A DNA stretch of 62,420 nucleotides from Devosia elaeis. GTDB taxonomy: Bacteria; Pseudomonadota; Alphaproteobacteria; Rhizobiales; Devosiaceae. The stretch is taken from NCBI RefSeq assembly GCF_001650025.1, contig NZ_LVVY01000085.1:1-62420 (forward strand). Direction: 5' to 3'. Below are positions 53,640 to 62,420 of the stretch, one piece after another. Below the pieces are notes generated by a model. It was not told where the DNA came from and made no database searches. It saw only the letters and a list, made by a program, of their open reading frames with translations. The translations under genes were made by a program, and so were the position numbers. Position 1 is the stretch's first letter. Each line of letters begins with the position of its first letter.

Positions 53640-54248
53640 ATGAGCCTTCCACTGTTTTTCTTCTACGTATTCTCGGCAATCGCCGTCGCTTCGGCCTTCA
53701 TGGTCATTTCGGCGCGCAATCCGGTGCATGCGGTCCTGTTCCTGATCCTGACCTTCGTGAATGCGGCGGGCCTGTTCATGCTGGCCGGCGCCGAATTCCT
53801 GGCTCTGCTGCTGATCGTCGTCTATGTGGGCGCGGTCGCGGTGCTGTTCCTCTTCGTCGTCATGATGCTCGACGTGGATTTCGCCGAGCTGAAATCCGGC
53901 CTGCTGCAATATGCGCCGGTCGGCATCCTGGTGGGCGTGGTCCTGCTGCTCGAATTGCTGCTGGTGGCCGGCAGCGCCTTCATCTCGCCCGAGATCGCGG
54001 GCGGTGCGGCGCTGCCCATCGACAACACGATCCAGAACACGCGGGCGCTCGGCCAGGTGCTCTACACGCGCTACGTCTTCCTGTTCCAGGGCGCTGCCGC
54101 CGTGCTGCTGGTCGCCATGATCGGCGCCATCGTGCTGACGCTGCGCCATCGTCCGGGCATCAAGCGGCAGAGCACGGCCGAACAGATCGGCCGCAAGGCC
54201 AGCGAGACGCTCAAAGTCGTCAAGGTCAAATCGGGTCAGGGGCTTTAG
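53640..54248 (+). CDS. nuoJ: NADH-quinone oxidoreductase subunit J
   Basis: 202 residues with five membrane segments. SARNPVHAVLFLILTFVNAAGLFMLAGAEFLALLLIVVYVGAVAVLFLFVVMMLDVDF is the conserved core including the pi-bulge TMH3 region. The C-terminal 30 residues are a basic soluble tail. It lies 11 bp from nuoI and 9 bp before nuoK. Confidence 0.96.
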   Translation: MSLPLFFFYVFSAIAVASAFMVISARNPVHAVLFLILTFVNAAGLFMLAGAEFLALLLIVVYVGAVAVLFLFVVMMLDVDFAELKSGLLQYAPVGILVGVVLLLELLLVAGSAFISPEIAGGAALPIDNTIQNTRALGQVLYTRYVFLFQGAAAVLLVAMIGAIVLTLRHRPGIKRQSTAEQIGRKASETLKVVKVKSGQGL

Positions 54249-54257
54249 GGGGTTATC

Positions 54258-54572
54258 ATGGGTCTGGAAATCGGGCTCGGTCATTACCTGACCGTCGCGG
54301 CAATCCTGTTCACGCTCGGCGTGTTCGGCATCTTCATCAACCGCAAGAACATCATCGTCATCCTGATGTCGGTGGAATTGATCCTGCTTGCCGTCAATCT
54401 CAATCTGGTGGCCTTCAGCGCCCAGCTCAATGACCTCCAGGGGCAGGTTTTCGCGCTGATGATCCTCACCGTCGCTGCCGCCGAGGCGGCCATCGGTCTG
54501 GCCATCCTCGTTATCTTCTACCGCAACCGTGGCTCCATCGCGGTTGAGGACGTCAACATGATGAAGGGCTAG
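54258..54572 (+). CDS. nuoK: NADH-quinone oxidoreductase subunit K
   Basis: 104 residues, three membrane segments. [34 protein letters not shown] carries the conserved Glu of helix 2 (in SVELI), and [33 protein letters not shown] carries the second Glu. It is an antiporter-like proton-path subunit and full length. Confidence 0.97.
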   Translation: MGLEIGLGHYLTVAAILFTLGVFGIFINRKNIIVILMSVELILLAVNLNLVAFSAQLNDLQGQVFALMILTVAAAEAAIGLAILVIFYRNRGSIAVEDVNMMKG

Positions 54573-54583
54573 GGGCACCCGCT

Positions 54584-56683
54584 ATGATCATTCAGGCGAT
54601 TGTTTTCCTGCCCCTTATCGGGGCGCTTATTGCCGGCCTTTTGGGCCGGACCATCGGGCACCGCCCGAGCGAGCTCATCACCACGGGCCTGCTCATCGTG
54701 GCGGCGGTGCTGAGCTGGGTCGTGTTCATCCCCGTGGCCTTCGGCGACGGTCTGGTGGGCGCGGTCGGCGATGGCCATGCCGCTGTCCTCAAGGTCGAGG
54801 TCATGCGCTGGATCCAGGTCGGCGACATGGATTTGCGCTGGACGCTGCGCGTCGACACGCTCACCGCCATCATGCTGGTCGTGGTCAATAGCGTGTCCGC
54901 CCTCGTGCATGTCTATTCCATCGGCTACATGAACGAGGATCCGCACCGCTCGCGCTTCTTCGCCTATCTCTCGCTCTTCACCTTCGCCATGCTGATGCTG
55001 GTGACCGCCGACAACTTCCTGCAGATGTTCTTCGGCTGGGAAGGCGTGGGTCTGGCCTCCTATCTGCTCATCGGCTTCTGGTACACGCGTCCCTCGGCCT
55101 CTGCCGCGGCCATGAAGGCCTTCATCGTCAATCGCGTCGGTGACTTCGGCTTCCTGCTCGGCATTTTCGGCTCGTTCCTGGTGCTCGGCCAGATCGGCTT
55201 CGACGGTGCCTTCGCCGCCGTCGACGAATTCGCCGTGACCGGCATGCCGACCTTCCAGTTCCTGGCCTGGAACGTCGATGCGATGACCGTGATCTGCCTG
55301 CTGCTGTTCATGGGCGCCATGGGCAAGTCGGCGCAGTTCCTGCTGCACACCTGGCTGCCGGACGCCATGGAGGGCCCGACCCCGGTGTCGGCGCTCATCC
55401 ATGCCGCCACCATGGTCACCGCCGGCGTCTTCATGGTCGCGCGCCTGTCGCCGCTGTTCGAAACCTCGCCCGTCGCCCTGACGGTGATCATCGTCATCGG
55501 CGCGATCACCGCCTTCTTCGCGGCGACCGTGGGCCTCGTGCAGAACGACATCAAGCGCGTCATCGCCTATTCGACCTGTTCGCAGCTCGGCTACATGTTC
55601 GTGGCGCTCGGGGTAGGGGCCTATTCGGCGGGTGTCTATCACCTCTTCACCCACGCCTTCTTCAAGGCTCTTCTGTTCCTCGGCGCCGGCGCGGTCATCC
55701 ACGCCATGCACCATGAGCAGGACATGCGGAACATGGGCGGCCTGCGCAAGAAGATCCCCATCACCTATGCGATGATGATGATCGGCACGCTCGCCCTGAC
55801 CGGCGTTGGCATCCCGGGCACCAATTTCGGTTTTGCCGGCTTCTTCTCCAAGGACGCCATCATCGAAAGCGCCTATGCCTATGGCGGCAATGTCGGCAGC
55901 CTGGCCTTCTGGCTCCTGGTCGTCGCAGCTTTGTTCACCAGCTTCTATTCCTGGCGCCTGGTGCACCTGACCTTCCACGGTTCGCCCCGCGATACGCAGC
56001 ATCACGGCGAGGGTCCGCATCCCGATCCGTCTCACGCCGCCCTGGAAAGCCATGACGAGCCGATCCACGACAGCAATGCCGACGATCACGGCCACCATGG
56101 CTCGGCTTATGACAATGCCCATGAAGCGCCTGGTGTCATGCTGGTCCCGCTTTATGTGCTGGCCATCGGCGCGGTGCTGGCAGGCGTGGTGTTCTATTCC
56201 ATGTTCTTCCACGACGTGGAGCACATCGAGCACTTCTTCGCCGGCTCGATCTATGTCGATCACCAGATCATCGAGGACGCGCACCATGTGCCGACCTGGG
56301 TGAAGTGGAGCGCCACCATCGCCATGATCCTCGGATTCGTGGCCGCCTGGTACATGTATATCCGGCGTCCCGACGTGCCGGGCCGCCTGGCTGCGGCCAA
56401 TCCGGGGCTCTACCGGTTCCTGCTCAACAAGTGGTATTTCGACGAGCTCTACAACACGATCTTCGTGCGCCCCGCGCTCTGGATCGGCAATTCCATCTGG
56501 AAGGGCTTCGACGATTGGCTGGTTGACGGCAAGATCACCGAGGGCCTCGGCCGCCGTGTCCAGAATGTCACCAGCTGGGTCGTCAAGCTTCAGTCCGGCT
56601 ATCTCTACCACTACGCCTTTGCCATGCTCATCGGCATTGCGGCGCTGCTGACCTGGGCCATTACGGCCGGGGGGCTCATCTGA
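54584..56683 (+). CDS. nuoL: NADH-quinone oxidoreductase subunit L
   Basis: 699 residues: 14 antiporter-like helices then the long lateral helix. [19 protein letters not shown] carries the key Glu; [31 protein letters not shown] and the lysine in [18 protein letters not shown] are intact. Between helices, about residues 468-517 (nt 55988-56135), is a His/Asp-rich loop with over a dozen histidines ([31 protein letters not shown]). The stop overlaps nuoM by one base (TGATG). Confidence 0.97.
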   Translation: MIIQAIVFLPLIGALIAGLLGRTIGHRPSELITTGLLIVAAVLSWVVFIPVAFGDGLVGAVGDGHAAVLKVEVMRWIQVGDMDLRWTLRVDTLTAIMLVVVNSVSALVHVYSIGYMNEDPHRSRFFAYLSLFTFAMLMLVTADNFLQMFFGWEGVGLASYLLIGFWYTRPSASAAAMKAFIVNRVGDFGFLLGIFGSFLVLGQIGFDGAFAAVDEFAVTGMPTFQFLAWNVDAMTVICLLLFMGAMGKSAQFLLHTWLPDAMEGPTPVSALIHAATMVTAGVFMVARLSPLFETSPVALTVIIVIGAITAFFAATVGLVQNDIKRVIAYSTCSQLGYMFVALGVGAYSAGVYHLFTHAFFKALLFLGAGAVIHAMHHEQDMRNMGGLRKKIPITYAMMMIGTLALTGVGIPGTNFGFAGFFSKDAIIESAYAYGGNVGSLAFWLLVVAALFTSFYSWRLVHLTFHGSPRDTQHHGEGPHPDPSHAALESHDEPIHDSNADDHGHHGSAYDNAHEAPGVMLVPLYVLAIGAVLAGVVFYSMFFHDVEHIEHFFAGSIYVDHQIIEDAHHVPTWVKWSATIAMILGFVAAWYMYIRRPDVPGRLAAANPGLYRFLLNKWYFDELYNTIFVRPALWIGNSIWKGFDDWLVDGKITEGLGRRVQNVTSWVVKLQSGYLYHYAFAMLIGIAALLTWAITAGGLI

Positions 56684-58251
56684 TGACCTTCGACAATTCC
56701 ATCCTCTCCCTCGTCACCTGGCTTCCGCTCCTCGGCGCGGTGCTGCTGCTGGCGACACCCAAGACCGCCATCGGCGCGATCCGCTGGATTTCTCTGGCGA
56801 CCACGCTTGTGGTCTTCGCGCTGTCGCTGGCCCTGTGGAATGCGTTCGACGCCTCCAATGCCGGCTTCCAGTTCGTGGTCAACATGCCCTGGATCGGCGA
56901 TTCCATCGGCTACCGCGTCGGCGTCGACGGCATCTCGGTGCTGTTCGTGGTGCTGACGGCCCTGCTGATGCCGGCCGTGGTGCTGGCGAGCTGGGACGTC
57001 GACATGCGCCTCAAGGAATACATGATCGTGTTCCTGGTGCTCGAAACGCTGATGATCGGCGTCTTCACCACGCTCGATCTGGCCATGTTCTACGTCTTCT
57101 TCGAAGGCACCCTGCTGCCGATGTTCCTGATCATCGGCATCTGGGGCGGTTCGGCCCGTATCCAGGCGGCGTATAAGTTCTTCTTCTACACCTTTGTCGG
57201 CTCGGTCCTGATGCTGCTGGCCATGATGGCCATGTATTGGGATGCCGGCACGACCGACATCGCCCGCCTCTTGACGCACGATTTCCCGGTCGGCATGCAG
57301 CCCTGGCTCTGGCTGGCCTTCTTCGCCTCGCTCGCGGTCAAGATGCCCATGTGGCCCTTCCACCGCTGGCTGCCGGAAGCGCACGTGCAGGCGCCGACTG
57401 CCGGTTCGGTGATCCTGGCCGCCATCCTGCTCAAGCTGGGCGGCTACGGCTTCCTGCGCTTCTCCCTGCCCATGTTCCCCGAAGCCTCGGCGAACTTCGC
57501 CAATTTCGTCTTCCTGCTCTCGGTCGCCGCCATCATCCTGACCTCCTTGGTCGCTTTGGTGCAGACCGACATCAAGAAGCTGATCGCCTATTCGTCCGTC
57601 GCGCATATGGGCTTCGTGACCATGGGTATCTTCGCGGGCAATGCGCTGGGCATCCAGGGCGCCATGTTCCAGATGATCAGCCACGGCATCGTGTCCGGCG
57701 CGCTCTTCCTCTGCGTCGGCGTCATCTATGACCGCATGCATACCCGCGAGATTTCCGCCTATGGCGGCCTCGTCGAGCGCATGCCGCAATATGCCTTCGC
57801 CTTCATGGTCTTCACCATGGCCAATGTCGGCCTGCCGGGCACCTCGGGCTTCGTGGGCGAATTCCTCACCATGATGGGCGTGTTCCAGGTCAATACCTGG
57901 GTGGCGTTCGGCGCGGCTTTCGGCGTGATCCTCTCGGCCGGCTATGCGCTCTGGCTCTACCGCCGGGTGATCTTCGGCGCATTGACCAAGGACAGCCTCA
58001 AGTCGATTCTCGACCTCAACCTGCGCGAGAAGATCGTCATCTATCCGCTGATCGTGCTCACCATCGTGTTCGGCTTCTATCCGGCGCCGATCCTCGATAC
58101 GACGGCCGCCGCCGTCGACAATCTGGTGACGCAATATTCGACCGCCATCGGCCGCGACCCGGCCGTCGATCTGGCCGACCAGCGTATCCAACTCGAATAT
58201 GCCGCGCCCACGGGCGAGGCACAGCCGGCCGCAGCGCCCGCTTCGCACTAG
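56683..58251 (+). CDS. nuoM: NADH-quinone oxidoreductase subunit M
   Basis: 522 residues, 14 membrane segments. [18 protein letters not shown] carries the helix-5 Glu; [36 protein letters not shown] and [20 protein letters not shown] carry the proton-path Lys residues. The last 25 residues are an Ala/Pro/Glu-rich tail. It is one of the three antiporter-like pumps. Confidence 0.97.
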   Translation: MTFDNSILSLVTWLPLLGAVLLLATPKTAIGAIRWISLATTLVVFALSLALWNAFDASNAGFQFVVNMPWIGDSIGYRVGVDGISVLFVVLTALLMPAVVLASWDVDMRLKEYMIVFLVLETLMIGVFTTLDLAMFYVFFEGTLLPMFLIIGIWGGSARIQAAYKFFFYTFVGSVLMLLAMMAMYWDAGTTDIARLLTHDFPVGMQPWLWLAFFASLAVKMPMWPFHRWLPEAHVQAPTAGSVILAAILLKLGGYGFLRFSLPMFPEASANFANFVFLLSVAAIILTSLVALVQTDIKKLIAYSSVAHMGFVTMGIFAGNALGIQGAMFQMISHGIVSGALFLCVGVIYDRMHTREISAYGGLVERMPQYAFAFMVFTMANVGLPGTSGFVGEFLTMMGVFQVNTWVAFGAAFGVILSAGYALWLYRRVIFGALTKDSLKSILDLNLREKIVIYPLIVLTIVFGFYPAPILDTTAAAVDNLVTQYSTAIGRDPAVDLADQRIQLEYAAPTGEAQPAAAPASH

Positions 58252-58260
58252 GAGACTGTC

Positions 58261-59709
58261 GTGAACTCTGACATTACCGATTTTGCGAGCCTGGCTCCGG
58301 CCTATCCCGAGCTGCTGATGGCCGCGGGAGCCCTGGTGCTCCTGCTCGTCGGCATCGTCGTCAACAAGGAGAAGTCGAGCCTTGTGAGCTGGCTGGCCAT
58401 TGGCCTCCTGGCGGCGACCGGCGTGCTGGTCATCCTGCAGCCGGCCGATGGGGTCATCTTCAACGGCCTCTTCATCGCCGACGGCTTTGCCCGTTACATG
58501 AAGGTGCTGGTCCTGGGCGGCGCGGCCCTGGCGCTTGTCCTCAGCCTCTCCAATGCCGAGGAAAACGGCGTCCACAAATACGAATATTCCATCCTCGCCG
58601 TGCTCGCGACCCTGGGCATGATGGTCATGGTTTCGGCCAATGACCTCATGAGCCTCTATGTCGGCCTCGAGCTGCAATCGCTCTCGCTCTATGTCATGGC
58701 GGCGATCAAGCGCGACGATAGCCGCGCCACCGAGGCGGGCCTGAAATACTTCGTTCTGGGCGCGCTCTCCTCGGGCATGCTGCTCTATGGCGCCTCGCTG
58801 ATCTACGGCTTTACCGGCCATACCAATCTCTCCGAGATCGTCATCGCCATCGCCAATGAGGGCCGCTCCATCGGCCTGATCTTTGGCCTGGTCTTCCTCC
58901 TGGCCGGTGTCGCCTTCAAGATTTCGGCCGTGCCGTTCCACATGTGGACGCCCGACGTTTACGAAGGCGCGCCCACGCCGGTCACCGCCTTCTTCGCCAT
59001 GGCCCCCAAGGTTGCGGCCATGTCGCTGATGGTTCGCCTGGTCATGGACACGTTCGCGCCCATCACCAGCGACTGGCAGCAGATCATCATCTTCCTGTCC
59101 ATCGCCTCCATGGTCCTGGCCGCCTTCGCCGCCATCGGCCAGAAGTCGCTGAAGCGCCTTATCGCCTATTCCTCGATCGGCCATGTGGGCTTCGCCCTGG
59201 TCGGCCTGTCCTCGGGCACGCAGGTGGGCGTCGAAGGCGTGGCGGTCTATATGGCCATCTATGTCGGCATGACGGTCGCGCTCTTCGCCTGCCTTCTGTC
59301 GCTGCGCACCGCCAATGGCGGTTATGTGGAGACCATCGAGGATCTGGCCGGCGCGTCGAAGGCCCGTCCCTTCGTGGCGGCGATCATGGCCATCGTCATG
59401 TTCTCGCTGATCGGCCTGCCGCCGCTTGCCGGCTTCTTCGCCAAATGGATGGTGTTCCTTGCAGCCATCGAGGCCAATCTCTATGTATTGGCGGTCATCG
59501 GCATGTTGGCCTCGGCCATCAGCGCCTTCTACTATCTGCGTGTGGTCAAGGTGATGTATTTCGACGAACCCAAGGACGAGTTCGTCGCCGTGCCGAACGA
59601 GCTCAACATCATCATGGCCGTGTTCGGCTTCCTGATCGTCACCTATTATTTCACCCTGGGCAATCCGCTGGCCAGCATGGCGCATCAGGCCGCCGGAAGC
59701 CTGTTTTAG
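58261..59709 (+). CDS. nuoN: NADH-quinone oxidoreductase subunit N
   Basis: 482 residues. MSLYVGLELQSLSLYVMAAIKRDDSRATEAGLKYFVLGALSSGMLLYG has the helix-5 Glu and catalytic Lys; PFHMWTPDVYEGAPTPVTAFFAMAPKVAAM and KSLKRLIAYSSIGHVGFALVGL complete the antiporter pattern. The start is GTG at 58261. birA begins immediately after its TAG. Confidence 0.97.
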   Translation: MNSDITDFASLAPAYPELLMAAGALVLLLVGIVVNKEKSSLVSWLAIGLLAATGVLVILQPADGVIFNGLFIADGFARYMKVLVLGGAALALVLSLSNAEENGVHKYEYSILAVLATLGMMVMVSANDLMSLYVGLELQSLSLYVMAAIKRDDSRATEAGLKYFVLGALSSGMLLYGASLIYGFTGHTNLSEIVIAIANEGRSIGLIFGLVFLLAGVAFKISAVPFHMWTPDVYEGAPTPVTAFFAMAPKVAAMSLMVRLVMDTFAPITSDWQQIIIFLSIASMVLAAFAAIGQKSLKRLIAYSSIGHVGFALVGLSSGTQVGVEGVAVYMAIYVGMTVALFACLLSLRTANGGYVETIEDLAGASKARPFVAAIMAIVMFSLIGLPPLAGFFAKWMVFLAAIEANLYVLAVIGMLASAISAFYYLRVVKVMYFDEPKDEFVAVPNELNIIMAVFGFLIVTYYFTLGNPLASMAHQAAGSLF

Positions 59710-60540
59710 GTGAACAGGTTTGCGCTGGGCGCCAAGGCCAGGGCGGCCGGATACCGGCTCGCCGGTTTTGACGCCATAGGCTCGACCAATAATGAAGCGC
59801 TCGCGGCCGCCGCCGCGGGCGATCCGGGCGGCATCTGGTTCGCGGCCCTGCACCAGACCTCCGGCCGCGGCCGGCGGGGCAGGCCCTGGCACAGCGAGCC
59901 GGGCAATCTGGCGGCAAGCCTGCTCATCGTGCCCGATGCCTCGCCGGAGCGCATTGCCACGCTCGGCTTCGTGGCCGGTGTGGCGCTCAATCGCGGCCTG
60001 GCTGCCATTCTCCCGCAGGGAACGTTCCGCATCGGCATCGATGGGGCGGATGGCGCCGATGGCCGATCGCGCATCGCGCTGAAATGGCCCAATGACGTGT
60101 TGGCCGACGGCGCCAAGCTGTCGGGCATCCTGCTCGAAGCCAGCAAGACGCCCGATGGCCGCAGCGCCATCGTTGTGGGCTGCGGCGTCAATGTGATCGC
60201 CGCGCCCGAGGGCACGCCCTATCCGGCCACCTCGCTGCGCGCCCTGGGCGTCGAACGGACGGCCGAGGACGTGTTCGAGGCACTCTCGGATGCCTGGGTA
60301 GAGGCCTTCGCGCTCTGGGACGATGGACGCGGCGTTGATGCCGTGCTCGACCTCTGGCGCGATTCCGCCGCCGGCATCGGCGCGCCTGTCGCTGTCTCGC
60401 AGGACGGTGTCGTCCGGCGCGGTATTTTTGAAACCATCGACTCCAGCGGTCGGTTGATTATCCGGGCCGATGACGGTTCGCGATTCCCGATCACCGCCGG
60501 CGATGTGCATTTTGGGGCAACGGCCAGCGCCCGAAGCTGA
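59710..60540 (+). CDS. birA: Biotin--[acetyl-CoA-carboxylase] ligase
   Basis: 276 residues from GTG 59710, directly after nuoN. FDAIGSTNNEALAAAAAGDPGGIWFAALHQTSGRGRRGRPWHSEPGNLAASLLI carries the biotinyl-AMP loop GRGRRGRPW; LKWPNDVLADGAKLSGILLE carries the catalytic Lys region. There is no N-terminal helix-turn-helix, so it is a class I ligase that does not repress transcription. The SH3-like C-terminal domain includes GIFETIDSSGRLII. It biotinylates carboxylases and lies between nuoN and rnj as in other rhizobia. Confidence 0.95.
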   Translation: MNRFALGAKARAAGYRLAGFDAIGSTNNEALAAAAAGDPGGIWFAALHQTSGRGRRGRPWHSEPGNLAASLLIVPDASPERIATLGFVAGVALNRGLAAILPQGTFRIGIDGADGADGRSRIALKWPNDVLADGAKLSGILLEASKTPDGRSAIVVGCGVNVIAAPEGTPYPATSLRALGVERTAEDVFEALSDAWVEAFALWDDGRGVDAVLDLWRDSAAGIGAPVAVSQDGVVRRGIFETIDSSGRLIIRADDGSRFPITAGDVHFGATASARS

Positions 60541-60615
60541 CCACAACATAAGGCGCGGCGACCGGCGACCACAGTTCGCCCGGCGTCACGCTGCTATAAA
60601 AGGAATAAAATACCC

Positions 60616-62289
60616 ATGGCTAAGAACCAAAGGGATGAACTCGTTTTCGTGCCGCTTGGCGGCGTCGGCGAAATCGGCATGAACATGGCCGCCTATGGCT
60701 TCGGTCCCGAGCGCAAGCGCAAGTGGATCGTGGTCGATTGCGGCGTCAGCTTCGGCGGTCCGGACCTGCCGGGCATCGAACTGATCATGGCCAATCCGGA
60801 ATTTCTGGAAGAAAACGCCGACGATGTCCTGGCGCTGATCCTGACCCACAGCCACGAAGACCATTATGGCGCCGTGCTCGATCTCTGGCCGGTTTTCGAT
60901 CGGCCCGTCTATGCCACCCCGTTCACCGCCGCCATGCTGGCGGCCAAGCGGGCAGGGGACGGCATCGTCGAAAATGTCGACATCACCATCATGCAGCCGG
61001 GCAAGGCCTTTACCGTCGGCCCCTTCACCATCGAGCCGATCAACGTCGCCCACTCGATCCCCGAATCCAACGCCCTGCTGATCACCACCCCGGTCGGCCG
61101 GGCCCTGCACACTGGCGACTGGAAGCTCGATCCCACGCCCGTCATGGGCTCGCCCACCGATTTCGCGCGCCTTCAGAAGATCGGCGAGGAAAGCGATCTG
61201 CCCCTGGCGCTGGTCTGCGATTCCACCAATGCGATGAAGGACGGCGAAAGCCCCAGCGAGCAGGTGGTCGGCGGCAATCTGGCCAAGCTGATCGCCGAGG
61301 CGCCCCATCGTGTGGCCGTCACCACCTTCGCGTCCAATGTCGGCCGCGTCGTCTCCATCGTTCGCGCCGCCCACGAGGCGGGCCGCGAAGTGGTCATGTC
61401 CGGCCGGTCGCTGCACCGCATCATGGGCATCGCCAAGGAGCTGGGCATGCTCGAAGGCCTGCCGGTTCTGCACGACCAGGACATGTACAAGTCCATCGCG
61501 CGCGACAAATGCGTGCTGATCTGCACCGGCAGCCAGGGCGAAGCCCGCGCCGCCATCGCCCGCATCGCCCGCGGCGATCACCCGGTGATCGATCTCAATG
61601 CCGGCGACCGCATGATCTTCTCGTCCTGGGCCATTCCCGGCAATGAGCGCGAAGTGCAGGACATCCAGAACCTGCTCATCGACAAGGGCGTGGAGGTGAT
61701 CACCGCCAATGACGCGCTGGTCCACGTCACCGGCCATCCGCGTCGCGGCGAGTTGCAGAAGCTCTATTCCTGGGTAAAGCCCGATGTGCTGGTGCCCGTG
61801 CATGGCGAGGCGGCGCATCTGGCCGCCCATGCCAGGCTGGGGCGCGAGGCGGGCATTCCCAATGTCTGCGAGGCCCGCAATGGCGACATGGTGCGGCTCT
61901 TCCCCGAAGCCACGGCTTTCCCGGCCGAGGTGCGCACCGGCGAGCTCTATCTTGATGGCCTCGTGCTGTGCACGCCCGAAGAAAGCGGCGTCAAGGGCCG
62001 GCGGCGCCTGTCCTTCGGCGGCATGATCATCGTCAGCCTCGCCGTCAATGCCAGCGGCCACGTGGTCTCCGGCCCGGAAATGGTGGTCGAGGGCCTGCCC
62101 GAAACCGAGGAGGAATCGGTGGCCGACCTGGTGGAAGACACCATTGCCGGGGTCATCAAGTCCATGCCGCCCAAGCGCCGCTCCGACACCGAAGTGCTCA
62201 ATTCCGCTTTGTTCAAGGCGATCCGCAACGAGGTCAACGCCTTCTGGGGCCGCAAGCCCAATGTCAGCGTGTTCGTGCACCGGGTCTGA
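60616..62289 (+). CDS. rnj: Ribonuclease J
   Basis: 557 residues. The MBL core has THSHEDHYG (H78, H80, D82, H83), HTGDWKLDPTPV and CDSTNAM, and the beta-CASP insert lies between (VVGGNLAKLIAEAPHRVAVTTFASNVGRV...). ALVHVTGHPRRGELQKLYSWVKPDVLVPVHGEAAHLAAHARLGRE gives the late His residues. The C-terminal domain after about 470 is for dimerisation. It is a 5' to 3' exo- and endoribonuclease involved in rRNA 5' trimming in alphaproteobacteria. The start ATG 60616 has AAGGA upstream. Confidence 0.96.
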   Translation: MAKNQRDELVFVPLGGVGEIGMNMAAYGFGPERKRKWIVVDCGVSFGGPDLPGIELIMANPEFLEENADDVLALILTHSHEDHYGAVLDLWPVFDRPVYATPFTAAMLAAKRAGDGIVENVDITIMQPGKAFTVGPFTIEPINVAHSIPESNALLITTPVGRALHTGDWKLDPTPVMGSPTDFARLQKIGEESDLPLALVCDSTNAMKDGESPSEQVVGGNLAKLIAEAPHRVAVTTFASNVGRVVSIVRAAHEAGREVVMSGRSLHRIMGIAKELGMLEGLPVLHDQDMYKSIARDKCVLICTGSQGEARAAIARIARGDHPVIDLNAGDRMIFSSWAIPGNEREVQDIQNLLIDKGVEVITANDALVHVTGHPRRGELQKLYSWVKPDVLVPVHGEAAHLAAHARLGREAGIPNVCEARNGDMVRLFPEATAFPAEVRTGELYLDGLVLCTPEESGVKGRRRLSFGGMIIVSLAVNASGHVVSGPEMVVEGLPETEEESVADLVEDTIAGVIKSMPPKRRSDTEVLNSALFKAIRNEVNAFWGRKPNVSVFVHRV

Positions 62290-62420
62290 TTGGCGCAGCT
62301 GTTTGCGCATGGCTCCTTCTCTCCCCGCCCCTTGAGGGCAGGGGGGCATCGGCGGGTCACTGCACCAGCCCCACCCACTGATCGTCACCCTCGGGCTTGT
62401 GTGGAGGAAGTGTGGTTTAC
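62290..62420. other. 131-bp end of window with palindrome repeat remnants
   Basis: It includes CTCTCCCCGCCCCTTGAGGGCAGGGGGG (about 62318-62346) and, near the end, the first half of a CCCTCGGGCTT palindrome arm (62380-62400), which is cut short by GTGTGGAGG. No gene was seen. Confidence 0.6.

Noticed and set aside
56611..60549. A 1312-residue minus-strand reading frame opposite nuoM, nuoN and birA
   Set aside because: High-GC shadow of well-identified plus-strand genes; His/Arg/Gly-rich and without domains. The same applies to the 918-residue frame opposite topA and the 981-residue one opposite nuoG.

Overview
The window looks like part of a chromosome from an alphaproteobacterium of the order Hyphomicrobiales (Rhizobiales), most likely close to Devosia. 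The grounds are high GC, the CtrA-network pair divK-pleD, a rhizobial-type nuo operon followed by birA and rnj, a Pol IV with an N-terminal zinc-ribbon-like motif, an adjacent pyrB-pyrC pair, and a yqgF-gatC-gatA block. Almost everything is chromosomal housekeeping. No phage, conjugation, CRISPR or transposase genes were seen. The genus is inferred from gene order and protein style, not from a search.

Layout. 1-4.7 kb: minus-strand genes for a DUF1275 membrane protein, a HIT protein, a COG3146-type acyltransferase, RidA, DNA polymerase IV and a DUF3572 protein. 4.8-6.6 kb: divK and pleD. 6.6-9 kb: a candidate small RNA, a GIY-YIG gene bracketed by palindromic repeats, rpmG, a DUF3052-like gene and a repeat cluster. 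8.6-21.4 kb: DUF983, rnr, plsY, dprA, a second-type murB, topA, a dipeptidase, a dihydroorotase-like gene with a degenerate active site, pyrB and ruvX. 21.5-27.2 kb: a frameshifted DUF4160/DUF2442 pair, a degenerate MBL-like protein, gatC-GNAT-gatA, a YjhX/TopAI homologue, chorismate mutase, another GNAT and a small DUF4169 gene. 27.2-40.3 kb: repeats, a serine hydrolase, a VOC protein, a GT-C-like membrane protein, eno, an MDR reductase, aqpZ, amn, a DUF1176-like secreted protein, folD, DUF1643, a 0.8-kb tandem repeat and an MFS transporter. 40.5-44 kb: HU, tRNA-Val, tRNA-Asp, a Tat-exported MsrA and two small outer-membrane barrels. 44.3-59.7 kb: the complete 14-gene nuoA-N operon plus one extra small membrane gene between nuoE and nuoF. 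59.7-62.3 kb: birA and ribonuclease J.

How the genes fit together. Central energy metabolism (complex I, enolase), translation (GatCA, two tRNAs, L33), RNA turnover (RNase R, RNase J), DNA topology, uptake and repair (TopA, DprA, HU, Pol IV), pyrimidine and folate synthesis (PyrB, PyrC-like, FolD) and cell-cycle control (DivK, PleD) are represented.

The most distinctive signal is non-coding. Several families of paired palindromes share one architecture: terminal GTCA, a hairpin with a 9-bp stem and 5-nt loop, a short spacer, a second hairpin, and terminal TGAC. They sit in many intergenic gaps. At 7023-7410 the spacer of such a pair is occupied by a complete GIY-YIG nuclease gene, and a nearby copy at 8443-8516 looks like the same unit with the gene deleted. 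This suggests a mobile GIY-YIG/palindrome element with MITE-like derivatives.
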